A stretch of 64,000 nt of DNA from Hypholoma sublateritium FD-334 SS-4 (Eukaryota; Basidiomycota; Agaricomycetes; Agaricales; Strophariaceae), in contig KN817581.1 in NCBI GenBank assembly GCA_000827495.1, positions 124,001 to 188,000 on the forward strand, given 5' to 3'. The notes below the pieces were generated by a model, which had not been told where the DNA came from, did not search any database, and saw only the letters and a list, made by a program, of their open reading frames with translations. The translations under genes were made by a program, and so were the position numbers. This document shows, one piece after another, positions 1 to 10,270 of this stretch (within the stretch, counting starts at the first letter, position 1; every line of letters starts with the position of its first letter).

Positions 1-1374
1 ACTTGTCGCATTCTGGTCACCTTTCTCATCTTCTTCCAAATACAGTGACCGTAATCTAGGCCTAGCTATACTAGGATGATGAAGCCGCATGGCCCGTAGC
101 TGTTTTCGCTGTCTTCTTCATATTCGCAAACATTCGACCCCCGAAACTGGAGACTCCTGCTCAAAATAGCGAGGTGTGCGCTATGTGCGGGTGCAGAACA
201 ACGAAAAAGGCCTACAGGTGTATCTGAAGAACGTCGGAAAGGAAGAAGAATCATTCAGTCTTCAAGTTCTGAAATATCGCTGCTTTGTATATCTTCCGTC
301 GGTCTATTATTTACTCTCACCCCCCTCGTATCTGCGCTGATAGAGGTATGTCAGTGTCAGTATGTTTGATGTTCTGTCATCGTTCGACGTTCCGCATGCG
401 ATGCTCTCAGTCAACGGCCTTCAACGGCTCTTGCGCCGCTACGATAAGCAGCGGCAATCACGACCTGGTTCAAGACACGAACATATATGTCCGCAGACTC
501 TCACAGTCAGCTCACAATATATGTCGCTTCGCTTCGCGCTCATGTCTGTCGGAAAATTATTTTTGGGCCAAAATCTCCGTACGAACCATTCAAAATTTCC
601 CTTCACGCTCTGTCGCTAATCTTAGTATAATGAAGTTGCACCGAAATTGATTATTGCGATAACGCGCCTCAAAGCCGCCACGTCGACCAATAATTTTAGT
701 TGAACTGCCTATACGAACGATGGCCGCTGAACCATCCCGCTGGCTATTACTTAATAACTGAATCGCACGAGTCGTGTAGATTGATAGCTTCCCATAGTGA
801 TCGGTCGAGCACGACGATAATGATCCACGAATGAAGGCGGGTCGTAATTAAATATCCATCCTACCGAATGCTAATCAGCACATCCAATGCATGCAGAATG
901 TTCACAGTTGCCGCTCCCGTCAACTAAATGCATGGAAATATTGAAGTACCGACAGCCCCGGTACTGCTTACAATCATTGTCGGTTCATGCGGTTCGCAAA
1001 TACCCGCCACTGATGTTCCGACCACTCAAACTACATTTATTACAGGGGAGCGCGCTGTAGAAGACGGGTTCACTTTCCGATCTGTCGACATATCCCTCTG
1101 CGTCTTCTTTCATCGCGCAGCTTTGACATGCATGGGAGAACATGGTTGCTTTGATCAGCTAGAACGCCCCCTTGACAGTGTGTTCCTTGTTGTCTTGAGG
1201 GACGTTCTTCGCATCGCTTCTGACTTGATGTGCCTGTGCTGCCTGCACTCCGAAAAGAAGGGTTAAAAAACGGGGCGTACAAGTATAAAGCTGGCCAACC
1301 CAAGAATTTAGACGCGTCGCAAGGACGTGTCACTTCCGTTTCCGTGTACTTCATCGTGTTCAGACCCTGCAGAG
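1..1374. other. Intergenic region upstream of the WSC gene
   Basis: No reading frame here has a recognisable domain or a convincing chain of exons. The last about 100 bases hold a TATA-like tataaag near 1284, about 90 bases before the WSC start codon, which fits a core promoter. The rest shows nothing I can name. Confidence 0.5.
1284..1290 (+). promoter_or_regulatory. TATA-like box of the WSC gene
   Basis: The sequence tataaag lies about 90 bases upstream of the ATG at 1375. The spacing suits a fungal TATA box followed by a short 5' UTR. This is based on position and sequence only. Confidence 0.4.
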
Positions 1375-3143
1375 ATGAACATGGCATCTTCTGTCGATTT
1401 TTTGATTGCTTTGACTCTGCTGGTTCCTGTATGACGCACCCCACTGTGTACTGGTCTATTATCTTACCTTGTCACGCCTTCTTTCCATCTAGAACGTCTT
1501 CGGGCAGACTGTTACCCCGTCTATTCCTACTGTCCTGCCCGCCGGCTGGACTTCTATTGGATGTTTTTCGTAGGGCTTCAACTCTAGACAAAAATCAGCT
1601 CTCTCACATCGAATGTATAGTGATATATCTACATCGCGAACGTTGGCCGCGACATCGTTGATTCAAGACCCCATGACGATTGAGACTTGCATAGCCTTTT
1701 GCGGTGCGGCTGACTTTGTTTTTGCTGGTATAGAGTTTGGACGTATGTAAAGTCCTTTTACATCAAAATCCCTTCAATTTGACAATATTCATTTTCCAGG
1801 AGTAAGATTCGCGTTTGACGAGTGTTTTTCGATCAGTAACTGAAGCCCACCTTTTTTCTTAGGAATGCTGTAAGTTATCTTACCCATCTCTCTTTGCCCT
1901 TCTGACGTTTTACTGCTGTAAGATTGCGATTCTACAATTCAGATCCCAAGTGTACAAGAACCTGCCACTGATTGCGACATGGCCTGCAGTGGAAACAGTA
2001 CGGAACTTTGTGGGGGTCCGGTCAGGATAAACATCTTCCAAAACTTGAATACTCCTCTGCCCGTTATCGTGCAAAATGTTACCGCAGGAAAGGGTTTATG
2101 GACCTACCAGGGTTGTTTTACGTATGCTTTACGATCTTTCTTAAAACTTGTAGCTAATTAGGTGTGCACAGCGACACGGTTACTTCGAGGACACTTGGCA
2201 CCGGAGTTAATATCCCAAGTGGGACCACTGCCGAATCATGCACCGCTGCATGCCAAGCAGCAGGCGGATTCCAATTCGCAGGCTTGGAAAACGGACATGA
2301 GTGCTGTACGTCCTCAACTCTGAAAATCATCAGTTTATGCTTATCGCTAACACATGGGTGTTTACGCAGGGTGCGACAACCAGATAAATGCTCCTGGGCA
2401 ACACGTAGGGGATGCGGACTGTCGCGAGGTCTGCTCTGCTACCCACGCCGAATATTGCGGGAACTCCAACAGAGTCGCTGTGTATGAGTTCTCTGCGTCG
2501 GGTGTTCCGCCCGTTCAAGTATGCCAATCGACATCGGTTAGCAACTTCACACTCGTTGCGGAGTTCGCGACACCCCCGACCTCTGGTCCCTTGAGTGTGC
2601 CACTCAAACTTGTGGCTGTAGAAATTGTTGGAACCACTATCTGGTCAATCCTTTCGGTGCGTGTCTTGTCAACACTCTGTTCTTCTGTTTCAATGCTTAT
2701 TCCCGTACTGTAAATCTTAGGCGTGCCCTACTTGCTGCAGTGAATGGCCCGATTCTACCTTATCAAATTCCATTGTCATGCCTCATTCGGTGGTCGTTGC
2801 GACTCAACAAATGACATCTTCCACGACGAACCAAGGCGAATCACCGAGCTTTGTAGCGTCGGTTCCTGCCTTCCCGGGAGCGCAGGTATATTGCACAATG
2901 GTAAACGGATAATTATATTCGCCAATCGTTGTTTGTCATTGACGGCCGACTGTCTAGACTGATCCAGCTGCCCCCACGGGCAGCCCGGCGTTACTTGCTC
3001 TCAACAGCCTTTCGGATTCGTTTGCCCTATGCACAAATACCAGTGCGAATGCACGCTTGGATGTCGTATTCTCTCCCGTCACCGGCCACCCGCACTACTC
3101 ACTCGCCAGCTGCGAAGCCGTCAAAATTCAAATCATCACATAG
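1375..3143 (+). CDS. Secreted protein with two tandem WSC domains, spliced
   Basis: A predicted secreted, cysteine-rich protein with two WSC domains, a family linked to carbohydrate binding at fungal cell walls. Exons read by eye: 1375-1428, 1493-1569, 1621-1742, 1800-1801, 1863-1869, 1923-2121, 2172-2305, 2370-2656, 2722-2900 and 2958-3143. Exon 1 encodes a hydrophobic signal peptide (MNMASSVDFLIALTLLVP). Domain 1 runs from GWTSIGCF through GREC/YCD to NSTELCGG; domain 2 from WTYQGCFTD through GHECWCDN to EYCGNSNRVAVYEF. The joins restore the conserved EC-x-C core in both domains. The C-terminal third has ACPTCC and a Ser/Thr-rich stretch without a TM helix or clear GPI signal. The 2-nt and 7-nt exons are required to keep domain 1 in frame (see findings). 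The gene is convergent with the AA14 gene. The family call is strong; the exact role is inferred. Confidence 0.8.
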
Positions 3144-3801
3144 CCAATCACTTTGTCATAAGCGTATACCCTGAGCTTTCATTTCACCAAAATGTATTCC
3201 ACTGGTTTTGTTGTATTTCCCTGCCGATTATGTTGTACGATAGAATACCCTCGCAACATTTCAGAAGGTTTTTTGTATTCTTGCTGTCTCCATTGTTGCT
3301 GTACATGTATGTATATATATGTTCATAGATGTTGAACATTTATCTTGCCATTGCACGTCGTTGGGTGAAAATTTGAACCTAATTCAAGACTATTGCACTA
3401 AAAGCAGAAGGTTCTTAACACGCCGCCACGCCTGAGGTCATAAAAAAACTATGCATTCAATGAGACAACAGTAGCATGGGTATTTCATGCCGAAGCATAG
3501 GCGCTATCTAGAATGAAAGCAAGTTACAGCATGGGTATATACATGGGTGTTTAAGCGTAGATTGCGCCAGGCAAAGACAGGTACAACAGGCATCAAGCAA
3601 GTTGACCAACGTAGGTAGTAAGCAGGTTGGCAAAACACAAACAGGAGAGATACAACAGTCAAGCAGAGAGGCGCGGAGCAGCATCGAGTGCGCCGCGCGC
3701 TCGACGAAGGAGGGGGGGGGCAGAAGTCAATTCCTGGTATATGACGCGCTGGCGGACCAGCTGGCGTTTAAGAGAGGGTTGTGCAGGCGTCGGTCGGCCG
3801 C
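3144..3801. other. Convergent intergenic spacer
   Basis: Spacer between the 3' ends of the WSC gene (+) and the AA14 gene (-). It includes a G-run near 3711. It should hold both 3' UTRs. I see no gene in it. Confidence 0.5.
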
Positions 3802-5517
3802 TCAGAACGCGCGGCGTGCGTGGCGGCGCTTGTGTCCAGCGATATCCGCGTGCAGCGCGGTGAGCTCCGTGTTGGCGGTAACTGAGCGCTTCGTGCGGCC
3901 CGCAGAGCACTTGCGCTGGCGGCCCGGGCTCGAGGTCGTGCTGGTGGTGCTCGTACTGTTCGAGCTCGCTGTCGTGGTCGAGATGGTGGGGGCGCTCGAG
4001 GACGCCTTGGAAATAGAACTGGCTACCGCCGCCGCCGCTGCTGCCGCGGTGGACTTGGCTGCAGCTGCTGCTGAAGACACCACACTGGCAGGGCTACCGC
4101 TACTGGACGACCCGCCAGAAGAGGCCGCGCCTGTGAAGATGTCTTCCTGTGCACCTATACAAAAAATCAACATAAATATTATCATTCGGGTAATGAATGG
4201 CACCATGCACGCACCGTCCGGGAAGCCGAGTTTGGAGTTGTAGGCGGGCGACTTGGGCTCGCCGACCTGGTCGAGGCCGGACACGACGATGTTATTCCGC
4301 TCGTTCTGGTTCCAGTAGATCATCTGCTTCGCGCCTTTCGTGCACGCGCCCGAGTTGCCTTCGCACCAAACTGGGGGCTTGGGCGCGGCCACCGGCGTCG
4401 TGCTAGTCGCGCCAGTCACACGGCAGCGGAAGGGCGTCTGATAGATGTTTGGCTGTCCGCATCCGTTCGGGACCTGGATGGATGTAAGTGTCCGAGCGGG
4501 TCTTGTAATGAGAAAACGCACCCAGCCCCAAGCACAGATGCAGCCCGCCGCGGGACAAGCGGGCATCGCGGCGGGAACGTCGTACTGGATCTCGCGTTTC
4601 CAGGGGGTGCTGAACCGAGATCAATCAGACCGTGCAGATTTGCGGTCATGGGTGAGAACGTACTTGTATCGGACGGAGAAGACGGCTAGGTTGTCGGGCG
4701 TTACGTTGTTGATATCAGACTGCCAGGGTAGGATCAGCGGGAGAACGAGACCGAAACTAGAGGACCTACCTCGTAAGAGATGGCGAACGCGGTTCCGGCA
4801 GCTTGCGACTGGTTCTGCGTGTGCACTGAATTTCTGTTGGCGTTGTGCTAGAAGATATAGAGGGGATCAAATCTCACTGTTTGGGGATGTAATGCATGTG
4901 GGGACATTCTGCGAAGCTAGTTTAGCGCAATTTTCTTGAAATTAATGTAGGAAATCTCACATAGTCTTCGGGGTAGGTGCTGCCGTCGGGCCACTCGGAC
5001 GTGTATTGGCCGTTGTACGAGAGCGTCGTCTTTGCGCGGTTCGAAGCGATCTCGACAGAGAAACTGCCACCGGCAGGGCTACAAAAGCAGCATCGGTGTT
5101 GTGCGGGCAGATAAAAAATTGTGAGACGCACAGATCAAGGAAGTCGCCGTCGGCGGGCGGGTACTGGTTGCACTAGATATACCAAGTCAGCATTGTTCGC
5201 TCCTTCATATTCGCTGTCCTCACGTTGTTGAAGCCGTGCACTGAAAAAATTTAACTTGGCAAAACGAACAAATTAGGCGACCACTCACTCCACCACCCGC
5301 TGAAGGGCTGCTGGTATATCGGCGACACAATCGCGTACGAGTTGAGGTCGGTCGATCCAGTGTTGCCCTGCAGGTCGGACCGCTCAGCTTTTCAACACAC
5401 TCGAAGCCGAGCAAAACGTACGTTTAGACAGTACATTCCCTTGTGCCATGCGGCCAGATGAGCATTCACCGCACCCATCCACACCGCTGCTCCTAGAAGC
5501 GTCGCAGCGCGCATCAT
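3802..5517 (-). CDS. Probable AA14-type lytic polysaccharide monooxygenase
   Basis: A predicted secreted copper oxidase; AA14 enzymes act on xylan-coated cellulose in wood decay. Ten exons (5517-5422, 5367-5289, 5240-5224, 5172-5132, 5078-4961, 4847-4770, 4719-4664, 4609-4522, 4473-4215, 4154-3802) give 394 aa with all phases matching. The signal peptide ends in AVNA, so the mature protein starts with His ([13 protein letters not shown]), the histidine needed for an LPMO copper brace. Other landmarks are [53 protein letters not shown], a [12 protein letters not shown] cysteine cluster and [16 protein letters not shown]. After the catalytic domain comes an Ala/Ser/Thr-rich tail with a long Ala run, then an Arg-rich end ([10 protein letters not shown]). 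No GPI signal is evident. The AA14 assignment rests on remembered family motifs; a related LPMO-like family is the alternative. Confidence 0.72.
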
Positions 5518-6536
5518 CGTCGCTCAATTCAAAGGAAGGTGGGGTAAAAGAGAGTGAGGGTCGTGGAACAGGCAAGACGGAGGCTGGAAGACGGGGGTGC
5601 TGGGCAAACAGGGCTGGCAACGGTCAACGTCAAGTTGGCCCGCAAGCGAACACGGGGGTAATAGATAGCAACCCGACAACAATCGGCCGGGCCCTTAAAC
5701 GCAAACCTGCGTTCTTCTTGTTCTATGCACATCTTCCCCGCGGAATCAAACAATTCAGCTGCTGCCCAGGTTAACCGTTATGGGATGCTTTCTTTGTCCT
5801 GCAGATCGAGGGAAGACTTCAGGTAAGTTCATCTCTGCAACCGATAAGCTTCCCTTCCGTAAACTTGAGGTGTTAGCGCGCTGCGTTCCCCGGAAGGAAA
5901 TTCGGCTAGTAAGATGAGCATGTTGCACTTTCTTCAAGTTGTCCTCAATTGCATCAAAAATGAGTGTATTGCTCTCCAGACTATCCACATTATCGGTAGT
6001 GGTTTGTCTTCAGCCCAGGTTGATCGAAGAAAGACACAACACCTTTGAGCTGTTGGCTGCTGTTGGTAAAATGTACACTTTGCGATGAGTTTGAAAGGAT
6101 AATTAAGTTGATCGGTAGCCCTAGCGACCTTCCGACGATATTAAAAGATCAAAGGGTGACGTAATTTGATCCGCCTCTTTCCCTTTATGGAATCAAGCAC
6201 GGCGCATCAACGACGGGCGGACATTGATGTTCGATGGCCTGGAGCAGGTTGGAGCAGGTTGTACATTTTGAAGCTACGTCTACTTGTGTAAAGGTTAAAC
6301 GTTCAACAGTGGCATATGATAATATCTGATAGGTGCTTTTTTACATTGCAAGGAATAGCATTTACATACATGATCTTTTTAGTACAACCTCAATACAAAC
6401 TACATAAATAATGCAGATTTCTGTTAGTCGCCCCAAGGGCGATATTACCAGCTGGCCGCCTTAAAGAACTCTTCGAAATTCTAATAGAGAGAAGTAGAGC
6501 AATAACTAGATGCCGCGAGTAAAGTAGTCATCGTCG
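5518..6536. other. Intergenic region between AA14 and the 904-aa gene
   Basis: This is the upstream region of the AA14 gene and the downstream region of the 904-aa gene. A short direct repeat (ggagcaggtt twice) lies near 6241. No coding feature is supported. Confidence 0.4.
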
Positions 6537-9251
6537 TTATGACTTCGTCGATGGTGCGGCTGTGACCAGTTTTTCCAGAGCAGCAGCGATGCGCGCCAGG
6601 TTTGCATCGATCGAGGCCAAACGGTTCGTCAGCTCGACGGGTACGGGTCCTGCGCTCATTGCCAACGTTGACGCTAGCCCTGCGGCCTCAATCACGGGCG
6701 TCGCAGGCTTCGGCGGGACGGGCGGCTTGAAGTCGTCCAGGGCATCGTCCTGCGGGTACTCGGGAAGGGTGTACGCTTCGAGGGGCGGGAGCCGTGCCGT
6801 CTCGGTCGCATAGCTGACGGGGCGCGGCTTATTCACCGTATCGCCGTAGGCGGGGCACAACACGTACTCGACCGCTCCGAATCGCTGCACGGGTGCGTCC
6901 TTGCCCTCCTGCACGATGATTTTGAACGCGTACACGCGGCGGCACGAGATGTCGATGAGCGCCCACGCGGCCCACTCCCAGGTACCCTCAGCGCCGCTCA
7001 TCGTGCGCCCGATGGCGAGGTCCACCTCCGTCTTGCCCGACTTCAGCGCCTGGTACACGGTCTTTTCCAGCCTCTTCGTGTTGAGCGTCGTGCCTCCGAT
7101 TACGATCACCTCGCCTTCGCTGGTGCACGGTTGCACGTGCACGCCGCGGCGCGCGAGCACATTCGGGTCGTCGAAGAACACGAAGGCCAGATCGTCGTCC
7201 TTGCGCTTCGTGAGCGGGTACGGCTTGAATACGTGCTCGAGCACGAGAGTGCACTCCTCGCCCTCGATGTCCTCCAGCGTAATCCGGATGCGCACTGGGC
7301 GGTGCCGCGGGCCGAACGCGCGGTTCCACCAGCGCACGTCGAGCGCCGCGTCCGCAGGCGTGCGCGGGACTGCGACCTCGAACGCGAGCTGCCACGCCTG
7401 CCGTGGCTCAATCGTCACGGGCAGTGCACTATCCGTGCCGTTGAGCACCTTGCACTGCTCGACGGGCGCATACTCTGCATTGCCGACCATGCGGTACGCT
7501 GCGCTGACACCGGCGATCGTGACGGGGTTCAGCGAGCCCGGCGCGTTGTTATTGAACACGGACACAGTCCCGCGGTAGTAATCGCAGCGCCCATTAGCGA
7601 ACTCGGGGTTCGCTGTGAGTGGGGGGTCGGACATTGTCTTAAGGATGACGCGCAGCGCAGGGCTGGTACGTGTTTTGAAGTTGGTGCGGACGGGTCGCGC
7701 AGGCTCATCCGAGAGTACGGGCCCAATACGCAAAGGTGGGAGCAGTACGTACGGAGAAGCCGGCAGATATGAGCGCATTCCGCCTTCGGAGAGGGTGAGG
7801 ATGTCGCCTGACTTGGTGCATGTCGACAGGTCGATGGGACACACGCGGATGTAAGGATTTGTCGATGTTGCAGCCTTTGCGGCGATGCGCACGCCGGTGA
7901 TCTTTCCGGAGATCGATAGAATCCACTCTGCCATTGCGAATTCGTTGTCGTTGGGCGCTGTTCGGAAGATGAGCGTCCGCCGCGACAGCCGGACAGACTT
8001 CGTGATTGTCTCCATCTCCTTCGCCGTGAAGGTGTTGAAATAGTACGGGTTTTTGTACCATGCCCGGCCGACAGTGATGAGTAGTGTATTTTCTTGGAGG
8101 CGGTCACCTCGGGACACCCAGCGGAGGAGCTTGCTGACGGATGCCTTTTGAACCTCGTCGTTTTCTAGATTGGTGTCCTCAACCGAAGACCACTCCTCCA
8201 TCGTGTCGACGTAGCCAAGCACTCCGCGCGAGCGGGGAAAGAATTTGCCGTAGGGGTAATCGCAGTGATGTTTTGCGCGATGGGTACCGAATTCGCAAGG
8301 AGGCGCCGCGCTACAGCATGGAAAGTGCTTCGTCCACGAATCGTACTCCGCGCGGTGGAAGGAGCACGCCTTTGGTCCATTGGTATAGTTTGTGAACTGG
8401 GTATCGCACTGGACACACGTGAACTTCTGCTCCGCCTCGGCCGCGAGCATCTCTGCCGCCAGACTCTTGAGGCCGTCGACGATGGACGATTGCACGTTGT
8501 CCCGCAGAATGCCCTCCAGACGGATATGGTTTTGCTGTACGGAGTCGGCGATGTTGGTACTGAGCTGCTCCATAACCGAGTCGTCCATGACGAAATGGCG
8601 CTGCTCCGCGAACTCTTTGACAAGCTCCCGGTCGTGCATGACGGCGTCGACGCTGCCGCCGTGTTTAGCCACGAACGTCTCCGCAGCCTCGTCGTCCTCA
8701 TCCAGCGGCACCTTACGCGTCAGGATGTCGAGTTGGATGGACTGATGTATCTGCAGGCTCATCAACAGGTCCCGGCAACACGAGTTGACGTCTTCCGCGC
8801 AGGTCATGAATTTCTCGCGATTCGAGATGCTGAGTCGCCGCACGACGCGATTCTGCTTGCGGTACGCCGCGATGAGCGACGCGGCGTCCTTCATTGTCTC
8901 GTTGATGCGGTCGATGACCTTGCGTGTCGGGGCCATGATCTCGATCTTAAGTAGGACGGGCATGTGGCTGAGCATGAATGTGATGCGCTCGAGGAGATCG
9001 TTGCACTTCGCATCAACGTCTTGCGCGCGGCGCTCCATGTCGATGATGATCTTGAGGATGACGAACGCGGGCGCAACGAAGGGTAGTGCTTTCCCGACGC
9101 TGGATAGTTGGTCGAGCACCTGCATTGCGGAAGACATGACGGGGTTATCGTTCACCACGGGGTTGACGATGTTGGTCGCTGTGGTTAAGGAGGTGGATCG
9201 GACTGGCGGAGGCACAATCACGTCGCCTGAACCATGTAGCTGGTGATGCAT
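6537..9251 (-). CDS. Uncharacterised 904-aa protein: helical N-terminus, CHORD-like Cys/His cluster, beta-rich C-terminus
   Basis: One long exon starting at ATG 9251; I recognise no full-length family. Residues about 45-190 are predicted helical, beginning LDQLSSVGKALPFVAPAF and carrying heptad-like spacing. This resembles the helical-bundle N-termini (MLKL-NTD/HeLo-like class) found on many Agaricomycete NACHT and kinase proteins. Residues about 278-335 hold a dense Cys/His cluster (CVQC, CSFHRAEYDSW, HFPCC, PPCEFGTHRAKHHC) that looks like a CHORD-type zinc module. Residues about 450-800 alternate short hydrophobic strands (PVRIRITLEDI, CTLVLEHVF), suggesting beta sandwiches. The end is proline-rich and then a short amphipathic coiled coil (LASIDANLARIAAALEKL). 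There is no nucleotide-binding or catalytic motif. A scaffold or cell-death/defence role is inference only. Confidence 0.8.
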   Translation of the reverse strand: MHHQLHGSGDVIVPPPVRSTSLTTATNIVNPVVNDNPVMSSAMQVLDQLSSVGKALPFVAPAFVILKIIIDMERRAQDVDAKCNDLLERITFMLSHMPVLLKIEIMAPTRKVIDRINETMKDAASLIAAYRKQNRVVRRLSISNREKFMTCAEDVNSCCRDLLMSLQIHQSIQLDILTRKVPLDEDDEAAETFVAKHGGSVDAVMHDRELVKEFAEQRHFVMDDSVMEQLSTNIADSVQQNHIRLEGILRDNVQSSIVDGLKSLAAEMLAAEAEQKFTCVQCDTQFTNYTNGPKACSFHRAEYDSWTKHFPCCSAAPPCEFGTHRAKHHCDYPYGKFFPRSRGVLGYVDTMEEWSSVEDTNLENDEVQKASVSKLLRWVSRGDRLQENTLLITVGRAWYKNPYYFNTFTAKEMETITKSVRLSRRTLIFRTAPNDNEFAMAEWILSISGKITGVRIAAKAATSTNPYIRVCPIDLSTCTKSGDILTLSEGGMRSYLPASPYVLLPPLRIGPVLSDEPARPVRTNFKTRTSPALRVILKTMSDPPLTANPEFANGRCDYYRGTVSVFNNNAPGSLNPVTIAGVSAAYRMVGNAEYAPVEQCKVLNGTDSALPVTIEPRQAWQLAFEVAVPRTPADAALDVRWWNRAFGPRHRPVRIRITLEDIEGEECTLVLEHVFKPYPLTKRKDDDLAFVFFDDPNVLARRGVHVQPCTSEGEVIVIGGTTLNTKRLEKTVYQALKSGKTEVDLAIGRTMSGAEGTWEWAAWALIDISCRRVYAFKIIVQEGKDAPVQRFGAVEYVLCPAYGDTVNKPRPVSYATETARLPPLEAYTLPEYPQDDALDDFKPPVPPKPATPVIEAAGLASTLAMSAGPVPVELTNRLASIDANLARIAAALEKLVTAAPSTKS

Positions 9252-10270
9252 TTCCTGATAGTCCCTGCAGGGGTTCAGTTCATGTTATCCGGCGTCAGAA
9301 CGCGTCCAAGGACATACATATTCGAATGCAAACCGAAGTAATCTTCCAGCTCACTTGTGAGAGCTTTTGAGGGCAAAAGCAAGCTGGTAGTCAAGGGTGG
9401 CGAGCGCCCGCGGTGACAGTGAGTGATATATGAAATATGTGATTGACAGGTACCAATTGAACATACATTTTTGACCACGTCTCGCTTATCGTGGATTGTT
9501 CCACATCTACAGATGAGGTGGAAGTCCAACGGACATGACATGGCTGTGAGCTGGGACAGCGTGTATTGCTTTGAAAGCACCTTAATAACGCTGATTTGAA
9601 TGTTCTGAAGGATTTAGCTCCTGGCGGATAACAGATACGCAAGTCGTTGAATGAAATTGTAGAATGAAAAATGACTGTAGTGGTTCAAGCAATAGTAAAA
9701 CCGTGACGGAAGGAGAGCGATGGTATATTTTTGGCTTGGGAATTTTGTAGATCGGCGGCGTCGAAGATGCGTGCTCAGCTGAAATTGATTGGGCTAAATA
9801 CGAGAATCGTTCGAATCTACAGCGTCGGCATAAACAGTGTGGCACAGCCCGATCAGTTTTCATTACTCCTCCATCTACGCCCATGCTATTTTATTTCAGA
9901 GTCCTAGTCAAGTCCTAGTCACCAATGGTCAGAAACTTCAACTGGCAATACCTCGTCACATGATGATAAAGCAATATGGTCATTGGTAACAGCCACTCCG
10001 AGCAGCGAGAACTGTTATTTAATGCCTCGCCGGTCGGCCATGACGGTCAGTGGCTCACTTCCGAGTCCTCTTGTGCTGCTTAGCATCCAATAACTACTGA
10101 GAGTATGTCCTCACAGCAAAGCTGGCTTCCCACAAAACCTTGCTAATACTACAATCGATCGATAGCTGAAAGGTTAACAACTTGATACGGTGGAAGTTAC
10201 AATATGCAGACCATTGTGCCACTCATCCCTCAGTCCGCCTGTCAGCCCATCGCAGAACATCGAGAAAAAT
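9252..10270. other. Divergent intergenic region
   Basis: This spacer holds the promoters of the 904-aa gene (-) and the F-box gene (+). I saw no TATA box or conserved element that I would defend, and no supported ORF. Confidence 0.4.

Noticed and set aside
6901..8954. Several plus-strand frames of 150-229 codons inside the 904-aa gene
   Set aside because: They are antisense shadows of a long GC-rich coding exon.
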